NCBI GenBank assembly: GCA_021779535.1
Contig: JAJYAM010000002.1
Span: 79,549-143,548, forward strand
DNA from: Pseudomonadota bacterium
GTDB lineage: Bacteria > Pseudomonadota > Gammaproteobacteria > Steroidobacterales > Steroidobacteraceae
DNA: 64,000 nt
Direction of reading: 5' to 3'
In this document: positions 44,102 to 53,764 of the stretch, piece by piece
How positions within the stretch are numbered: the first letter of the stretch is position 1
Layout of the letters: each line of letters starts with the position of its first letter
Made by a program: the position numbers and the translations under genes
The notes under the pieces: model-generated
The model's database searches: none
What the model saw: the letters and a program-made list of their open reading frames with translations, nothing else
Told to the model about the DNA's origin: nothing

Positions 44102-46237
44102 CTACTTCTTCGGGGTTGCGTCGGTCTCGGCCGACGGATTCGCGAGCCCGGTCGAGTTCCCGGGACCGGCGGGCGCGTTCTGGACGCCGAGCGCGACCAG
44201 CAGCGCGCCGAAGTCGCGAAACGGCGCCAAACAGACGGTGCCGACGCACAGGTAGGCGATCGTTCCGCGATCCGCCCGCTTGCCGGCGAGGGCCGCGGGC
44301 AATCCGGGCTCCTCCGCCGGAATCGTGAACACGCTGCGCTCGGGGGCGTACATCCGGTGCAGCTCGCGCGACCAGCGCCCGGCCTCGTCGCCGGAGCCGC
44401 GGATCACCACGATCTTAGGGACCAGCCGCTCGCATTCCAGCGCGTTCACCATGCCCATGTGCGCCGCGGGATCCGCGCGCATCGACGGCATCGCCGCGGC
44501 GAGCGCGCGGCGTGCCGCGCCCAGGTAGCGGGGTTCACCGGCGAGGTATCCGATCCGCAGCAGGGTCTCGGCGGCGACCGCGTTGCCGGATGCGGTCGCA
44601 TCGTCGCCGAACGATTTCAGGCGACCCAGCGGCGCGTCATCGCCGTCCGCGGTGAAGAAGAAGCCGCCGTTCGGCGCATCCTCGAAACGCTCGAGCAGGA
44701 TTTCCGCGAGCCTGGTCAGCCGTGCGTAGTCGCGAGTGCGCCAGCGGGTCTGCAGCAGCTCGAGGAGTGCCTCGGCGAGGATCGCGTGGTCGTCGAGAGC
44801 CGCGGGGAACCGCGTGCGACCGCCGGCGTGGACCGCGTGGAGGCGTCCGTCGCGCCAGAGACGCTCTTCGATGAAATCCGCCGCCTCCGTCGCGGCCTGC
44901 GCGAGATCCGCGCGTTCCAGCGCGCGCGCGGCGATCGCGAGTCCCTTGATCATCAGCGCGTTCCACGCGGTCACGATCTTCCCGTCGCGCGCGGGCCGGG
45001 CACGGCGGGCGCGGTGCGCCGCGAGGTTCCGGCCCGCACGGGCGAGCGTCGCCTCGACCTCGGCCTCGGTCCGGCCGAACCGCTCCGCGAGCTGCGTCAC
45101 GGACTGCGCCGCGAACAGATGCCAGCGACCGTCGATGTTCGGCGCACCGTCCAGGCCGAAGCGCGCGGCGAACACGTCGAAATCCGGCGGCTCGAGCAGT
45201 GCGGCGACCGTCTCGCGATCCCAGAGGTAGTACGCGCCCTCGCGGCCGTCCGAATCCGCGTCGAGACTCGCATAGAACCCGCCTTCCGGCGCGCGCATCT
45301 CGCGCAGCGCCCATTCGGCGGTTTCCGCGGCGACTTGCGCGTAGAGCGGTTCCCCGGTCGCGGCGTAGGCCTGGGCGTACAGCGCGAGCAGCGTCGCGTT
45401 GTCGTAGAGCATCTTCTCGAAGTGCGGAATCCGCCACGCGCGATCCACCGAATAGCGGTGGAAGCCGCCGCCGATCGCGTCCCGAATGCCGCCTTCGGCG
45501 ATTCGCGTGAGGCTGAGCGCGGCCATGAACAGCGCGTGCAGGTCCGGCTCGTCCGATGGCGAGGTCATGCGCCAGTGCCGCAGCGCGCGTTCGATCATCG
45601 CCGGACGCGGGAATTTCGGCGCAGCGCCGAATCCGCCGTGCTCGGAATCGAACGCCGCGGCGAGCGCCGACCGCGCGGCGTCGAGCGGCGCGGCGTCGAG
45701 CGGCGCGTCCGGTGGCCCGCCCGCGGGTTGCACCGCGGCGATCGCCGCGTCGAGCACGTCGCGCTGCGCGCGGATCTCGGCGCGGTTCATCGCGAAGTAA
45801 TCGGCGACGCGATTCAGCAGATCGGGAAAGGCCGGTGCGCCGCGGACGGAATCGCGCGGGAAATAGGTGCCACCGAAGAACGGCCGCCGGTCGTCGGGCG
45901 CGAGGAACATCGTCAGCGGCCATCCGCCCGGGGCGCGCGTGAGCAACTGCAGCGCGAGCTGATACGCCCGGTCGACGCCCGGCCGCTCCTCCCGGTCCAC
46001 CTTCACGTTCACGAATCGCGCGTTCATCACCGCGGCGATCCCGGGATCCGCGAACGACTCGTGCGCCATCACGTGGCACCAATGGCAGGCCGAGTATCCG
46101 ACCGACAGCAGCACGGGCTTGTCCTCGGCGAGCGCCTTCGCGAACGCCTCGTCGCCCCACGGGAACCAGTCGACCGGATGGTCGGCGTGCTGCAGCAGAT
46201 AAGCGCTGGTTTCCGTCTGCAGCCGGTTACGGCGCAT
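44102..46237 (-). CDS. YyaL/spermatogenesis-20-like thioredoxin-domain protein (DUF255)
   Basis: A 711-residue protein with an N-terminal DUF255 thioredoxin-like domain ([50 protein letters not shown]) followed by an (alpha/alpha)6 glycosidase-like domain ([20 protein letters not shown] split as [13 protein letters not shown] and [11 protein letters not shown]). It is the conserved SSP411/YyaL family, of unproven activity. ATG 46237 has AGGG about nine bases upstream. Convergent with the HIT-like gene, 27 bases apart. Confidence 0.92.
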   Translation of the reverse strand: MRRNRLQTETSAYLLQHADHPVDWFPWGDEAFAKALAEDKPVLLSVGYSACHWCHVMAHESFADPGIAAVMNARFVNVKVDREERPGVDRAYQLALQLLTRAPGGWPLTMFLAPDDRRPFFGGTYFPRDSVRGAPAFPDLLNRVADYFAMNRAEIRAQRDVLDAAIAAVQPAGGPPDAPLDAAPLDAARSALAAAFDSEHGGFGAAPKFPRPAMIERALRHWRMTSPSDEPDLHALFMAALSLTRIAEGGIRDAIGGGFHRYSVDRAWRIPHFEKMLYDNATLLALYAQAYAATGEPLYAQVAAETAEWALREMRAPEGGFYASLDADSDGREGAYYLWDRETVAALLEPPDFDVFAARFGLDGAPNIDGRWHLFAAQSVTQLAERFGRTEAEVEATLARAGRNLAAHRARRARPARDGKIVTAWNALMIKGLAIAARALERADLAQAATEAADFIEERLWRDGRLHAVHAGGRTRFPAALDDHAILAEALLELLQTRWRTRDYARLTRLAEILLERFEDAPNGGFFFTADGDDAPLGRLKSFGDDATASGNAVAAETLLRIGYLAGEPRYLGAARRALAAAMPSMRADPAAHMGMVNALECERLVPKIVVIRGSGDEAGRWSRELHRMYAPERSVFTIPAEEPGLPAALAGKRADRGTIAYLCVGTVCLAPFRDFGALLVALGVQNAPAGPGNSTGLANPSAETDATPKK

Positions 46238-46292
46238 CGCGCGACACCCTGTGTCGGGTAGAATGCCCGCCACTATAGCCGAATCGTCCCGG

Positions 46293-47504
46293 ATGCCCAC
46301 GACCGCACACGCCGCGCCACTGCCCGTCCTGCGCCTGAAACGCAACGAGGATCGACGCTTGCTCGCAGGCCACCTGTGGGTGTTCAGCAACGAGGTCGAC
46401 ACCGGGCAGACGCCGCTGTCGCGCTTCGAGGCCGGCGATCTGGTGCGCGTGCTCGCGCACAACGATCGCTCGCTCGGGCTCGCCTACGTGAATCCGCGCT
46501 CGTTGATCTGCGCGCGGCTCCTCGAGACCGCGACCGCGCCGGACGAGGCCTGGTTCGCGCGGCGACTGCGACGCGCGCTCGCGCTGCGCGAGCGCCTGTA
46601 CGGCGGTCCGTACTATCGGCTGGTGCACGGCGAAGCCGACGGCTTGCCCGGGCTCGTGATCGATCGATTCGGTTCCGCCTGCGTCGTCCAGATCGGAACC
46701 GCGGGAATGGAACGGCTGCGCCCGGCGCTGCAAGCCGCGCTGTTCGACGCGCTCGGCATCGAGACCGTGCTCTACAAGAACGACGGCGCGACCCGCGAGC
46801 TCGAGGGCCTGCCGCTCTACGTCGAGTCGGCCGGCGCGGCCTTCCCGGACGTCGTGCGCGTGGTCGAGGCGGGGCTCGAGTTCCGGGTGCCGGTGCGTGA
46901 CGGGCAGAAGACCGGCTGGTTCTACGATCAGTCGGCGAACCGCGCCGCGCTGGTCAAGTACGTGCGCCCGGGCGCGCGCGTCCTCGACGTGTTCAGCTAC
47001 GTCGGCGCCTGGGGCTTGAGGGCCGCGCGCGCCGGCGCCGCCGACGTGTTGTGCGTCGACGGATCGGCGGGCGCGCTGCAGTTCGCGGCGGAGAACGCCG
47101 ACCGCAACGGCCACGTCGTGCGCACGCTCAAGGGGGACGCGTTCGAGGCGCTCGCGGCGCTCGGCGCCGATCGCGAGCGGTTCGATCTGGTCATCGTCGA
47201 TCCGCCGGCGTTCGCGAAGCGCAAGAAGGATCTGCCGAAGGCCCAGGCCGCCTACCGCCGGTTGAACCAGGCCGCGATCGGGGTGCTCGCGCCCGACGGG
47301 GTGTTGGTGTCGTGCTCCTGCTCGCACCACCTCGGGGTCGGCGATCTGCAGGACGCGATCGCCAAGGCGGCCCGGGGATCCGGCCGGCGCCTGCAACTGC
47401 TCGAGTCGGGAGCGCAGGGGCCCGACCATCCGGTGCACCCGGCGATCCCGGAGACCCGCTACCTGAAGGCGTTCTTCTGCCGGATCGACCAATCGTTCGA
47501 CTGA
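46293..47504 (+). CDS. rlmI: 23S rRNA cytosine-1962 methyltransferase-like (RlmI family)
   Basis: A 403-residue class I SAM methyltransferase of the RlmI/RlmK type. An N-terminal PUA domain ([21 protein letters not shown]) and EEHD-like domain precede the Rossmann fold: [16 protein letters not shown] binds [18 protein letters not shown] is the substrate loop and SCSCSHHL carries the catalytic cysteine. ATG 46293 is chosen since TAGAAT (46259-46264) covers an earlier in-frame ATG at 46263. Confidence 0.93.
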   Translation: MPTTAHAAPLPVLRLKRNEDRRLLAGHLWVFSNEVDTGQTPLSRFEAGDLVRVLAHNDRSLGLAYVNPRSLICARLLETATAPDEAWFARRLRRALALRERLYGGPYYRLVHGEADGLPGLVIDRFGSACVVQIGTAGMERLRPALQAALFDALGIETVLYKNDGATRELEGLPLYVESAGAAFPDVVRVVEAGLEFRVPVRDGQKTGWFYDQSANRAALVKYVRPGARVLDVFSYVGAWGLRAARAGAADVLCVDGSAGALQFAAENADRNGHVVRTLKGDAFEALAALGADRERFDLVIVDPPAFAKRKKDLPKAQAAYRRLNQAAIGVLAPDGVLVSCSCSHHLGVGDLQDAIAKAARGSGRRLQLLESGAQGPDHPVHPAIPETRYLKAFFCRIDQSFD

Positions 47505-47535
47505 AGCCCGGTTCTCCCGACCGCTCGCCCTGGGG

Positions 47536-47541
47536 TACACT
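47536..47541 (+). promoter_or_regulatory. -10-like element of lgt (predicted leaderless start)
   Basis: TACACT ends nine bases before the lgt ATG at 47550 and no ribosome-binding site intervenes. The predicted start lies zero to two bases before the ATG. Confidence 0.4.
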
Positions 47542-47549
47542 GCCGCCCC

Positions 47550-48407
47550 ATGATCATCTACCCTCACATCGACCCGATCGCGTTCTCGATCGGCCCCATC
47601 GATGGCATCGGGCCGCTGCAAGTGCACTGGTACGGGATCATGTACCTCGTGGGCTTCGCCGCCGCGTGGGGCCTCGCCCGATACCGGGCGAGCCGCCCGG
47701 GCTCGACCTGGAAGGCCATCGACATCGACGACCTGATCTTTTACTGCGCGATCGGCGTGATCGTCGGCGGCCGTCTCGGCTGGTGCATCTTCTACGGCAA
47801 CGAAGTGATCTACGGGCGAGGCACGACGCCGCGGGACTGGATCAACGTGTTCCGGATCTGGGACGGCGGGATGTCGTTCCACGGCGGTCTCACCGGCGTG
47901 ATGGTCGCGGCGATTCTGTTCGCCCGCATGAAAGCCAAGCGAGCCGTCGACGTGTTCGACTTCCTCGCGCCGCTGCCCGGGATCGGGTTGATGGCGGGCC
48001 GTCTCGGCAACTTCATCAACGGCGAGTTGTGGGGCAAGCCGACCAATCTGCCCTGGGCGTTCGGCGTGCCGAACGCCCAGGGCGTGTTGATCGGGCGGCA
48101 CCCGTCCCAGTTGTACGAGGCGGCGCTCGAAGGGCTCGCGTTGTTCCTGATCTTGTGGAATTACACGAAGAAACCGCGTCCGCGTCTCGCGCCGAGCGCG
48201 CTGTTCCTGATCGTCTACGGCATCGCCAGATTTTCGGTCGAGTGGGTCCGGTTGCCCGATCCGCAACTCGGATACCTGTACGGCGGATGGCTCACGATGG
48301 GGATGGTGCTGACTTTCCCGATGTTCGTGATCGGCACTGCATTGATGCTCTACGCATATCGGCGCAACTCGCCGAGCGGTAATCTCGTGCCGGTCGACGG
48401 CCGATAG
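47550..48407 (+). CDS. lgt: Prolipoprotein diacylglyceryl transferase
   Basis: Lgt, 285 residues, transfers diacylglycerol from phosphatidylglycerol to the lipobox cysteine of prolipoproteins at the inner membrane. Seven or so helices. Key segments: [12 protein letters not shown] (His region), [23 protein letters not shown] and the Lgt signature [20 protein letters not shown]. It is followed 13 bases later by thyA, as in E. coli. Confidence 0.97.
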   Translation: MIIYPHIDPIAFSIGPIDGIGPLQVHWYGIMYLVGFAAAWGLARYRASRPGSTWKAIDIDDLIFYCAIGVIVGGRLGWCIFYGNEVIYGRGTTPRDWINVFRIWDGGMSFHGGLTGVMVAAILFARMKAKRAVDVFDFLAPLPGIGLMAGRLGNFINGELWGKPTNLPWAFGVPNAQGVLIGRHPSQLYEAALEGLALFLILWNYTKKPRPRLAPSALFLIVYGIARFSVEWVRLPDPQLGYLYGGWLTMGMVLTFPMFVIGTALMLYAYRRNSPSGNLVPVDGR

Positions 48408-48420
48408 CCGCCGCCGGCCG

Positions 48421-49215
48421 ATGCGGCAGTATCTCGATTTCCTGCGCCACATCCTGAACGCGGGCGCCCCTAAATCCGACCGGACCGGGACCGGCACGCT
48501 GAGCGTGTTCGGGTACCAGATGCGGTTCGATCTCGGCGCGGGCTTTCCGTTGGTGACCACCAAGCGGCTGCACCTGCGCTCGATCATCCACGAGCTGCTG
48601 TGGTTCCTCCGCGGCGACACGAACGTCGAATACCTGCACGAGCACGGCGTCACGATCTGGGACGAATGGGCCGATGCCGAAGGCAACCTCGGACCGGTCT
48701 ACGGTCGCCAGTGGCGCAGTTGGCCGACCGCGGACGGCCGCCACGTCGACCAGATCGCGCGGGTCCTGGAGACGCTGCGTCGCGATCCGGATTCCCGGCG
48801 AATCCTCGTGAGCGCCTGGAACGTCGGCGAGCTCGACGCGATGGCGCTCGCGCCGTGCCACGCGTTGTTCCAGTTCCACGTCGCGCAAGGCCGGCTGTCC
48901 TGCCAGCTCTACCAGCGCAGCGCCGATGCGTTCCTCGGCGTGCCCTTCAACCTCGCGTCCTACGCCCTGCTCACGCACCTGGTCGCGGCGCAGTGCGGCT
49001 TCGAGCCCGGCGAGTTCATCTGGACCGGCGGCGACTGCCACGTCTACCTGAACCACGTCGCCGGCGTCGAGACGCAACTGCGCCGGGAGCCGTATCCGGC
49101 GCCGCGCCTGCGGCTGAACCGCAAGCCGGCGTCGCTGTTCGATTACGAGTTCGAGGACATTTCCGTGTTGGACTACCAATGTCATCCCGCGATCCCAGCG
49201 CCAATCGCCGTTTGA
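48421..49215 (+). CDS. thyA: Thymidylate synthase
   Basis: ThyA, 264 residues, methylates dUMP with 5,10-methylene-THF. The nucleophile is Cys in [12 protein letters not shown], with the folate and dUMP residues in [29 protein letters not shown] and VYLNHV. Normal length. The folA gene that recycles its dihydrofolate is 1.4 kb downstream, separated by the SET and LysR genes. Confidence 0.98.
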   Translation: MRQYLDFLRHILNAGAPKSDRTGTGTLSVFGYQMRFDLGAGFPLVTTKRLHLRSIIHELLWFLRGDTNVEYLHEHGVTIWDEWADAEGNLGPVYGRQWRSWPTADGRHVDQIARVLETLRRDPDSRRILVSAWNVGELDAMALAPCHALFQFHVAQGRLSCQLYQRSADAFLGVPFNLASYALLTHLVAAQCGFEPGEFIWTGGDCHVYLNHVAGVETQLRREPYPAPRLRLNRKPASLFDYEFEDISVLDYQCHPAIPAPIAV

Positions 49216-49229
49216 CGCGGCGTGCCCCG

Positions 49230-49730
49230 ATGATCACCGTGCGCCATTCGCCGATCCATGGGCACGGCGTGTTCGCGCTGCGCCGGATCCGCAAGGGCAC
49301 CAAGATCATGGAATATGTCGGCGAACGCGTCTCGCACGCCGAGGCGGATGCGCGCTACGCCCACAAGGCCGAGGACGACAACCATACGTTCCTGTTCACG
49401 GTGAATTCGCGCACCGTGATCGACGGCGGTGTCGGCGGCAACGACACGCGGTACATCAACCACGGCTGCCGGCCGAACTGCGAGAGCTCCGTCGAGGGGG
49501 GCCGCATCTTCATCGAGGCCATCCAGACGATCGCGACGGGCGAGGAGCTCTGTTACGACTATCAGATCGAGCGCGACCCGGACGATGCGCCGGACGTCGA
49601 CGCGGTCTTCGCGTGTCGTTGCGGGGCGACCGACTGCCGCGGCACGATGCTCGTGCCGCCGCCCGCGCCGCCCGCGCGAAAGCCCCCCGCGCGCCGGCCG
49701 CGCAAGCCGGCCAAGGCGCGGCGGCGCTGA
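49230..49730 (+). CDS. SET-domain protein (protein lysine methyltransferase-like) with basic tail
   Basis: A 166-residue bacterial SET protein. The domain runs from SPIHGHGVFALRRIRKG, through FLFTVNSRTVIDGG, to the hallmark NDTRYINHGCRPNCES (NHxCxPN) and GEELCYDYQI (catalytic Tyr). A post-SET-like CRCGATDCRGTM follows, then a tail of Pro, Lys and Arg (KPPARRPRKPAKARRR). Such proteins methylate lysines in histones or, in bacteria, in histone-like or ribosomal proteins. ATG 49230 matches the family start; in-frame ATG 49179 within thyA would add 17 mainly basic residues. Confidence 0.92.
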   Translation: MITVRHSPIHGHGVFALRRIRKGTKIMEYVGERVSHAEADARYAHKAEDDNHTFLFTVNSRTVIDGGVGGNDTRYINHGCRPNCESSVEGGRIFIEAIQTIATGEELCYDYQIERDPDDAPDVDAVFACRCGATDCRGTMLVPPPAPPARKPPARRPRKPAKARRR

Positions 49731-49762
49731 GCGTCGCGCACCGCGTGCCGAGGGACCGGACG

Positions 49763-50653
49763 ATGCGCCTGCCATCGCTGAAATTCCTGAAGACCTTCCA
49801 GGTCGCCGCGAAACTCAAGAGCTTCAAGGCCGCGGCCGAGGAGCTGTTCGTGACGCCGTCCGCGGTCAGCCACCAGATCAAGGCTCTCGAGGAACAGCTC
49901 GGGGTGACCTTGTTCGAGCGCGGCGCGCGCGGGGTGCGCACGCTCGAGCTCACCGACGCCGGCGCTCATTACCTGGAACACCTGAACGAGGTTTTCTCGA
50001 AGCTCGAGTCGATCACCGAACAGCTGCAGGTGCGTTACGGGCGGACCATCATCCGCCTGAACGTGCCGCCGTTCTTCGCGAACGAAATGCTGCTGCCGCG
50101 GCTCGCGTCGTTCTCGCAGGCGCACGAACATACCGACATCCGCATCGAGACGAGCCTGGCGGCGACGAGAACCCACCCGGCGGAGGCCGACCTGTCGATC
50201 GTCGTCGGCGCCGGTCCGTGGGAGGGGTTGGCCGTGCACGAACTGTTCGCGCAGAGCTTCATCGTCGCCTGTTCGCCGGCGTTCCTGATCGACCATCCGA
50301 TCACCCGGTACGCCGACCTGAACGGCAAGACCTTGCTGGTCCACGAAGAGCGGCGCGAGGCCTGGGAGCGCTGGGCGCACGGGCTCGGGATCGAAGCGAT
50401 CCAGCCGAACCGCCTGGTTCGTCTCGACACGATGTCGGCGGTCGTGCTCGCCGCCGAACAGGGAATCGGAGTCGGTCTCGTCCCGGCGAGGCTCTGCGCC
50501 GACCGGTTTTCGGCCGGCGGTCTCGTCAAGCTGTTCGAGGCCGAGCTCGAGACGAACGAGAGCTACGTGATCCTGCAGCGACCCGAGGACGGCGGCCGGG
50601 ACGATCTGCGGGAACTCACCGAATGGATCGTCGCGCAGTGCCGGCAAGCGTGA
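49763..50653 (+). CDS. LysR-family transcription regulator (GcvA-like)
   Basis: A 296-residue LysR regulator. The N-terminal winged helix is FLKTFQVAAKLKSFKAAAEE with FVTPSAVSHQIKALEEQLGV, close to GcvA. The effector domain runs from about residue 90 (IIRLNVPPFFANEMLLPRL) with the GcvA-like ending GLVPARLCADRFSAGGLVKL. The target and inducer are unknown. It lies in the same direction as thyA and folA and overlaps the folA GTG, so an autoregulated folA link is possible. Confidence 0.92.
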   Translation: MRLPSLKFLKTFQVAAKLKSFKAAAEELFVTPSAVSHQIKALEEQLGVTLFERGARGVRTLELTDAGAHYLEHLNEVFSKLESITEQLQVRYGRTIIRLNVPPFFANEMLLPRLASFSQAHEHTDIRIETSLAATRTHPAEADLSIVVGAGPWEGLAVHELFAQSFIVACSPAFLIDHPITRYADLNGKTLLVHEERREAWERWAHGLGIEAIQPNRLVRLDTMSAVVLAAEQGIGVGLVPARLCADRFSAGGLVKLFEAELETNESYVILQRPEDGGRDDLRELTEWIVAQCRQA

Positions 50654-51153
50654 TCGCCGGCGTTGCGCCGGTCGAGTTCGTCGTCGCGGTGTCCGAGAAC
50701 GACGTGATCGGCCGCGACAACGCGTTGCCGTGGCGCTTGCCGGAGGATCTGCGCCGATTCAAGGCGCTCACCGTCGGCGGGACCGTGTTGATGGGTCGGA
50801 AGACCTACGAGTCGATCGGACGCACGCTCCCGGACCGCCGCAATTTGATCCTGTCGCGCCGAGCCGACCTTGCCGTCGCGGGCGCGATCGTGGTTCACGA
50901 TCCGGAGACGGCGCGCCGCGCCGCGCCGCCGACCCAGCCGCTGATGGTGATCGGCGGCGCCGAGATCTTCCGGTTGTTTCTCCCGCAGGCGACGCGGATC
51001 CACCTGACGATCGTGCACGCGCACATCACCGATGGTGATGCGTATTTCGACGCATGGCGCGGCGCCGAGTGGCGGGAGTCTTTCCGGGAAACGCGGCGCC
51101 GCGACGAGCGGCACACGTTCGACTACACGTTCGTGACGCTCGAGAGGTCCTGA
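50650..51153 (+). CDS. folA: Dihydrofolate reductase
   Basis: FolA, 167 residues, reduces dihydrofolate with NADPH. Motifs: VVAVSENDVIGRDNALPW, LPEDLRRFKALT (the Asp/Glu and Phe that bind folate), GGTVLMGRKTYESIG and VIGGAEIFRLFLP. The start is GTG 50650 overlapping the LysR stop; an earlier GTG at 50638 is possible. The final 31 bases overlap the end of convergent kmo. Confidence 0.95.
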   Translation: MIAGVAPVEFVVAVSENDVIGRDNALPWRLPEDLRRFKALTVGGTVLMGRKTYESIGRTLPDRRNLILSRRADLAVAGAIVVHDPETARRAAPPTQPLMVIGGAEIFRLFLPQATRIHLTIVHAHITDGDAYFDAWRGAEWRESFRETRRRDERHTFDYTFVTLERS

Positions 51154-52508
51154 GCGACCGGCGCGAGGCCCGCCTCGACGACGCGCTGCGCGGCGTCGAG
51201 ATCGACGTCCGCGAGGCTCGATGCGTGCGCCGTGAGCTCGGCCAGCAGCCGGGCCTGAACCCGCCCGCGGGTTTCGGCGACCCGGTAGGGGATCTCCGGA
51301 TGGAACATCACCATCGAGTAGCGCGGGATGAAGCGATCCGGCAGCCGGCGCTCGAGCTCGTGTGCGAGCGCGCTCTGCACCTGGAATCGCCGATCCACGA
51401 CCTTCGCACGCATCTCTTCGTAGTTCTCGAGCGACATTGCCGCGATCGCATCGGCGTTCGGCTTGCGCTGCGCGTAGAACGCCTTGAACCGGGACTCCCA
51501 ATCCCGGTGCGCCCCGATGCAGCCGTCGAGCGCGAGGCAGTCTTCGAAACAACAGTTCATCCCCTGGCCGTGGAACGGGACGACCGCGTGCGCGGCGTCG
51601 CCCACCAGCACGACCTGGTCGCGATGATGCCAGGGGGCCGCTCGGACGGTGCCGAGGAACCCCACCGGACGATCGCGCCATTCGGCCGCGCGCCGCGGCA
51701 TCAGCGGGGCGACGTCCGGAAAGCCTGCGTCGAAGAACTGCGCGACCGCCCGCTCGTCGGCGAGGCTCTCGAAGCTCGGCGAGCCTCGGCGCCGCAAGAA
51801 CAGCGTCGCGGTGAAGCTGCCGTCGTCGTTTGGCAGCGCGATCAGCATGTGATCGCCCCGCGGCCAGACGTGCAGCGCCTCGCGCGGCAGCGCCGCGGCG
51901 CCGCCGGCCGATGCGGGGATCGACAGCTCCTTGTAGCCGTGCTCGAGTTCCTCCTCGCGCGCGTCGATCCGGTGCGTGTCGGCGAGACAGCGGCGCACGC
52001 GTGAACCCGCGCCGTCGCAAGCGATCAGGGGTCGCATCGGCACTTCGATCCGGTGGCCGGCGGAATCGCGAATCACGGCGTGACCGGAACGCCAGTCGAT
52101 CGTCTCCAGCCGGTGCTCGAAGCGCACGTCGACCCCGTATTCGGCGGTCGCGACGTCGAGGAGCAGGCGCCCGAGCGCCGCGCGGGAGATCGAGTAGATC
52201 GCCTCGTCCGCGCGCGTCCCGTACGGCTGCATCGCGGTGCGGCCATCGCGCTCATGCACGCAACGGCCCCGCATCCGCACGAGGCCCGAGCGCAGTGCGT
52301 CGAGGACTTCGACCTGCTCCAGCGCGCGGATCCCGCGTGCGGCGAGCGCCAGGTTGATCGAGCGGCCGGATTCCTCGGGATGCCGGCGCGGATCGGGCCG
52401 GGCCTCGAACACGACCACGCGAAATCCGCGACGCCTCAACAAGATCGCGAGCAGCGCACCGGTCGGCCCGGCGCCGACCAGCGTGACCGACGGTGTCGCG
52501 TGGCTCAC
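51123..52508 (-). CDS. kmo: Kynurenine 3-monooxygenase
   Basis: KMO, 461 residues, an FAD hydroxylase giving 3-hydroxykynurenine. The FAD fold is LVGAGPTGALLAILLRRRG, RSINLALAARGIRAL is a strong KMO signature, and VLVGDAAHAVVPFHGQGMNC the second FAD motif with the KMO-specific Phe-His. The C terminus lacks an obvious membrane anchor such as the eukaryotic enzyme has. It starts at GTG 52508, overlapping the kynU stop (GTGA). Last gene of the nbaC-kynU-kmo operon. Confidence 0.95.
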   Translation of the reverse strand: MSHATPSVTLVGAGPTGALLAILLRRRGFRVVVFEARPDPRRHPEESGRSINLALAARGIRALEQVEVLDALRSGLVRMRGRCVHERDGRTAMQPYGTRADEAIYSISRAALGRLLLDVATAEYGVDVRFEHRLETIDWRSGHAVIRDSAGHRIEVPMRPLIACDGAGSRVRRCLADTHRIDAREEELEHGYKELSIPASAGGAAALPREALHVWPRGDHMLIALPNDDGSFTATLFLRRRGSPSFESLADERAVAQFFDAGFPDVAPLMPRRAAEWRDRPVGFLGTVRAAPWHHRDQVVLVGDAAHAVVPFHGQGMNCCFEDCLALDGCIGAHRDWESRFKAFYAQRKPNADAIAAMSLENYEEMRAKVVDRRFQVQSALAHELERRLPDRFIPRYSMVMFHPEIPYRVAETRGRVQARLLAELTAHASSLADVDLDAAQRVVEAGLAPVAQDLSSVTNV

Positions 52509-53764
52509 GACCGGGCCGCGTCGGCGAGCGCGATCGCGGCCCGTCGAACGTCGCCGAAGGAGTTGTAGGCCGGCGTCGGCGCGAGCCGCAGCACGTCCGG
52601 TTCACGCCAATCGGCGACGACACCCGCCGCCGCCAGCCGTTCGAACACGCGGCGTCCACCCGGGCGCAGGCGCAAGCTGAGCTGGCAGCCGTGCGCGGCC
52701 GGCTCGCGCGGCGTCAGGATCTCGAGTCGTCCGCGCGGCAGCGCCTCCTCGAGCGACCGGCGCAGGAACCCGGTCAATGCGAGCGACTTCTCCCGCAGGC
52801 GCCCGAGACCCGCGCGTCGAAAGAGGTCGAGCGACGCGAGCAGCGGCGCCGCCGCAAGCACCGGAGGATTGCTGAGCTGCCAGCCCTGGGCGCCGGCGAC
52901 GGGGGTGAATTCCGCGGGCATCGCGAAGCGCGTGTCCGGGTCGTGCCCCCACCAGCCGGCGAAGCGCGGCAGATCGACGCGCCGCGCGTGCCGTTCGTGC
53001 ACGAAGCCGCCGCCGATCGCGCCCGGGCCGCCGTTCAGGTATTTGTAACTGCACCAGACCGCGAAGTCGACGTCCCAGTCGTGCAGCCGCAGCGGGACAT
53101 TGCCGATCGCGTGCGCGAGGTCGAGACCGATCCGTGCGCCGGCCGCATGTGCGGCGGCGACGAGCGGCGCGACCTCGAGGCACTGACCCGTGAGGTATTG
53201 CACGCCGGGCAACAGCACGAGCGCGAGATGTTCCCGGTTCCGCCCGATCGCGGCGAGGAGATCCTCGGTGCGCAGGCACTGTTCGCCCGGCCGGGGGGCG
53301 ACCTCGATCAGGTGAGCGGCCGGCTCGAGGCCATGGAACGCGAGCTGGGAGACGACCGCGTACCGGTCGGACGGAAACGCCGGCTTCTCGATCAGTATCC
53401 GGTTCCTCGCCGGCGTCGGCTGGAAGAAGCTCACGAGCAGCAGGTGCAGGTTCACGGTCAGCGAATTCATCGCGACGACCTCGGTCGGCATCGCTCCGCA
53501 CAGCTCGCCGAGCGGCGCCGAGAATCGTTCGTGATACCGCACCCAGGGACGCGGCTCTTCGTGGTGCCCGAGGACCGCCCGGTCCCGCCAAACCGCGAGC
53601 TCTCGCTCGACGCAGGCGGCCGCCGCCCGGGGTTGCAGACCGAGCGAGTGACCGCACAGGTAGACCGCCCGGCGTCCCGCCGGGTCGAGCGGATGATGGA
53701 ATTCCTCCGCGAAGGGCGCGAGCGGGTCTCGCGCATCGAGCGCCGCCGCGTCGTCCACCGTCAT
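52505..53764 (-). CDS. kynU: Kynureninase
   Basis: KynU, 419 residues, a PLP enzyme that splits 3-hydroxykynurenine into 3-hydroxyanthranilate and alanine. The lysine is in WCSYKYLNGGPGAIGG; other family marks are YLCGHSLGLQPRAA, MNSLTVNLHLL and GLDLAHAIGNVPLRLH. ATG 53764 overlaps the nbaC stop. The three genes cover kynurenine to the ring-opened acroleyl aminofumarate that closes to quinolinate; kynA/tdo and a formamidase must lie elsewhere. Confidence 0.96.
   Translation of the reverse strand: MTVDDAAALDARDPLAPFAEEFHHPLDPAGRRAVYLCGHSLGLQPRAAAACVERELAVWRDRAVLGHHEEPRPWVRYHERFSAPLGELCGAMPTEVVAMNSLTVNLHLLLVSFFQPTPARNRILIEKPAFPSDRYAVVSQLAFHGLEPAAHLIEVAPRPGEQCLRTEDLLAAIGRNREHLALVLLPGVQYLTGQCLEVAPLVAAAHAAGARIGLDLAHAIGNVPLRLHDWDVDFAVWCSYKYLNGGPGAIGGGFVHERHARRVDLPRFAGWWGHDPDTRFAMPAEFTPVAGAQGWQLSNPPVLAAAPLLASLDLFRRAGLGRLREKSLALTGFLRRSLEEALPRGRLEILTPREPAAHGCQLSLRLRPGGRRVFERLAAAGVVADWREPDVLRLAPTPAYNSFGDVRRAAIALADAARS

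Noticed and set aside
46227-48686. An 819-residue minus-strand frame opposite rlmI and lgt
   Set aside because: Antisense artefact over two conserved genes.
49763-50653. LysR gene as regulator of the kynurenine operon
   Set aside because: It is in the opposite direction, separated by folA, and coupled to folA; nothing in the nbaC upstream region looks like a LysR box tied to it.
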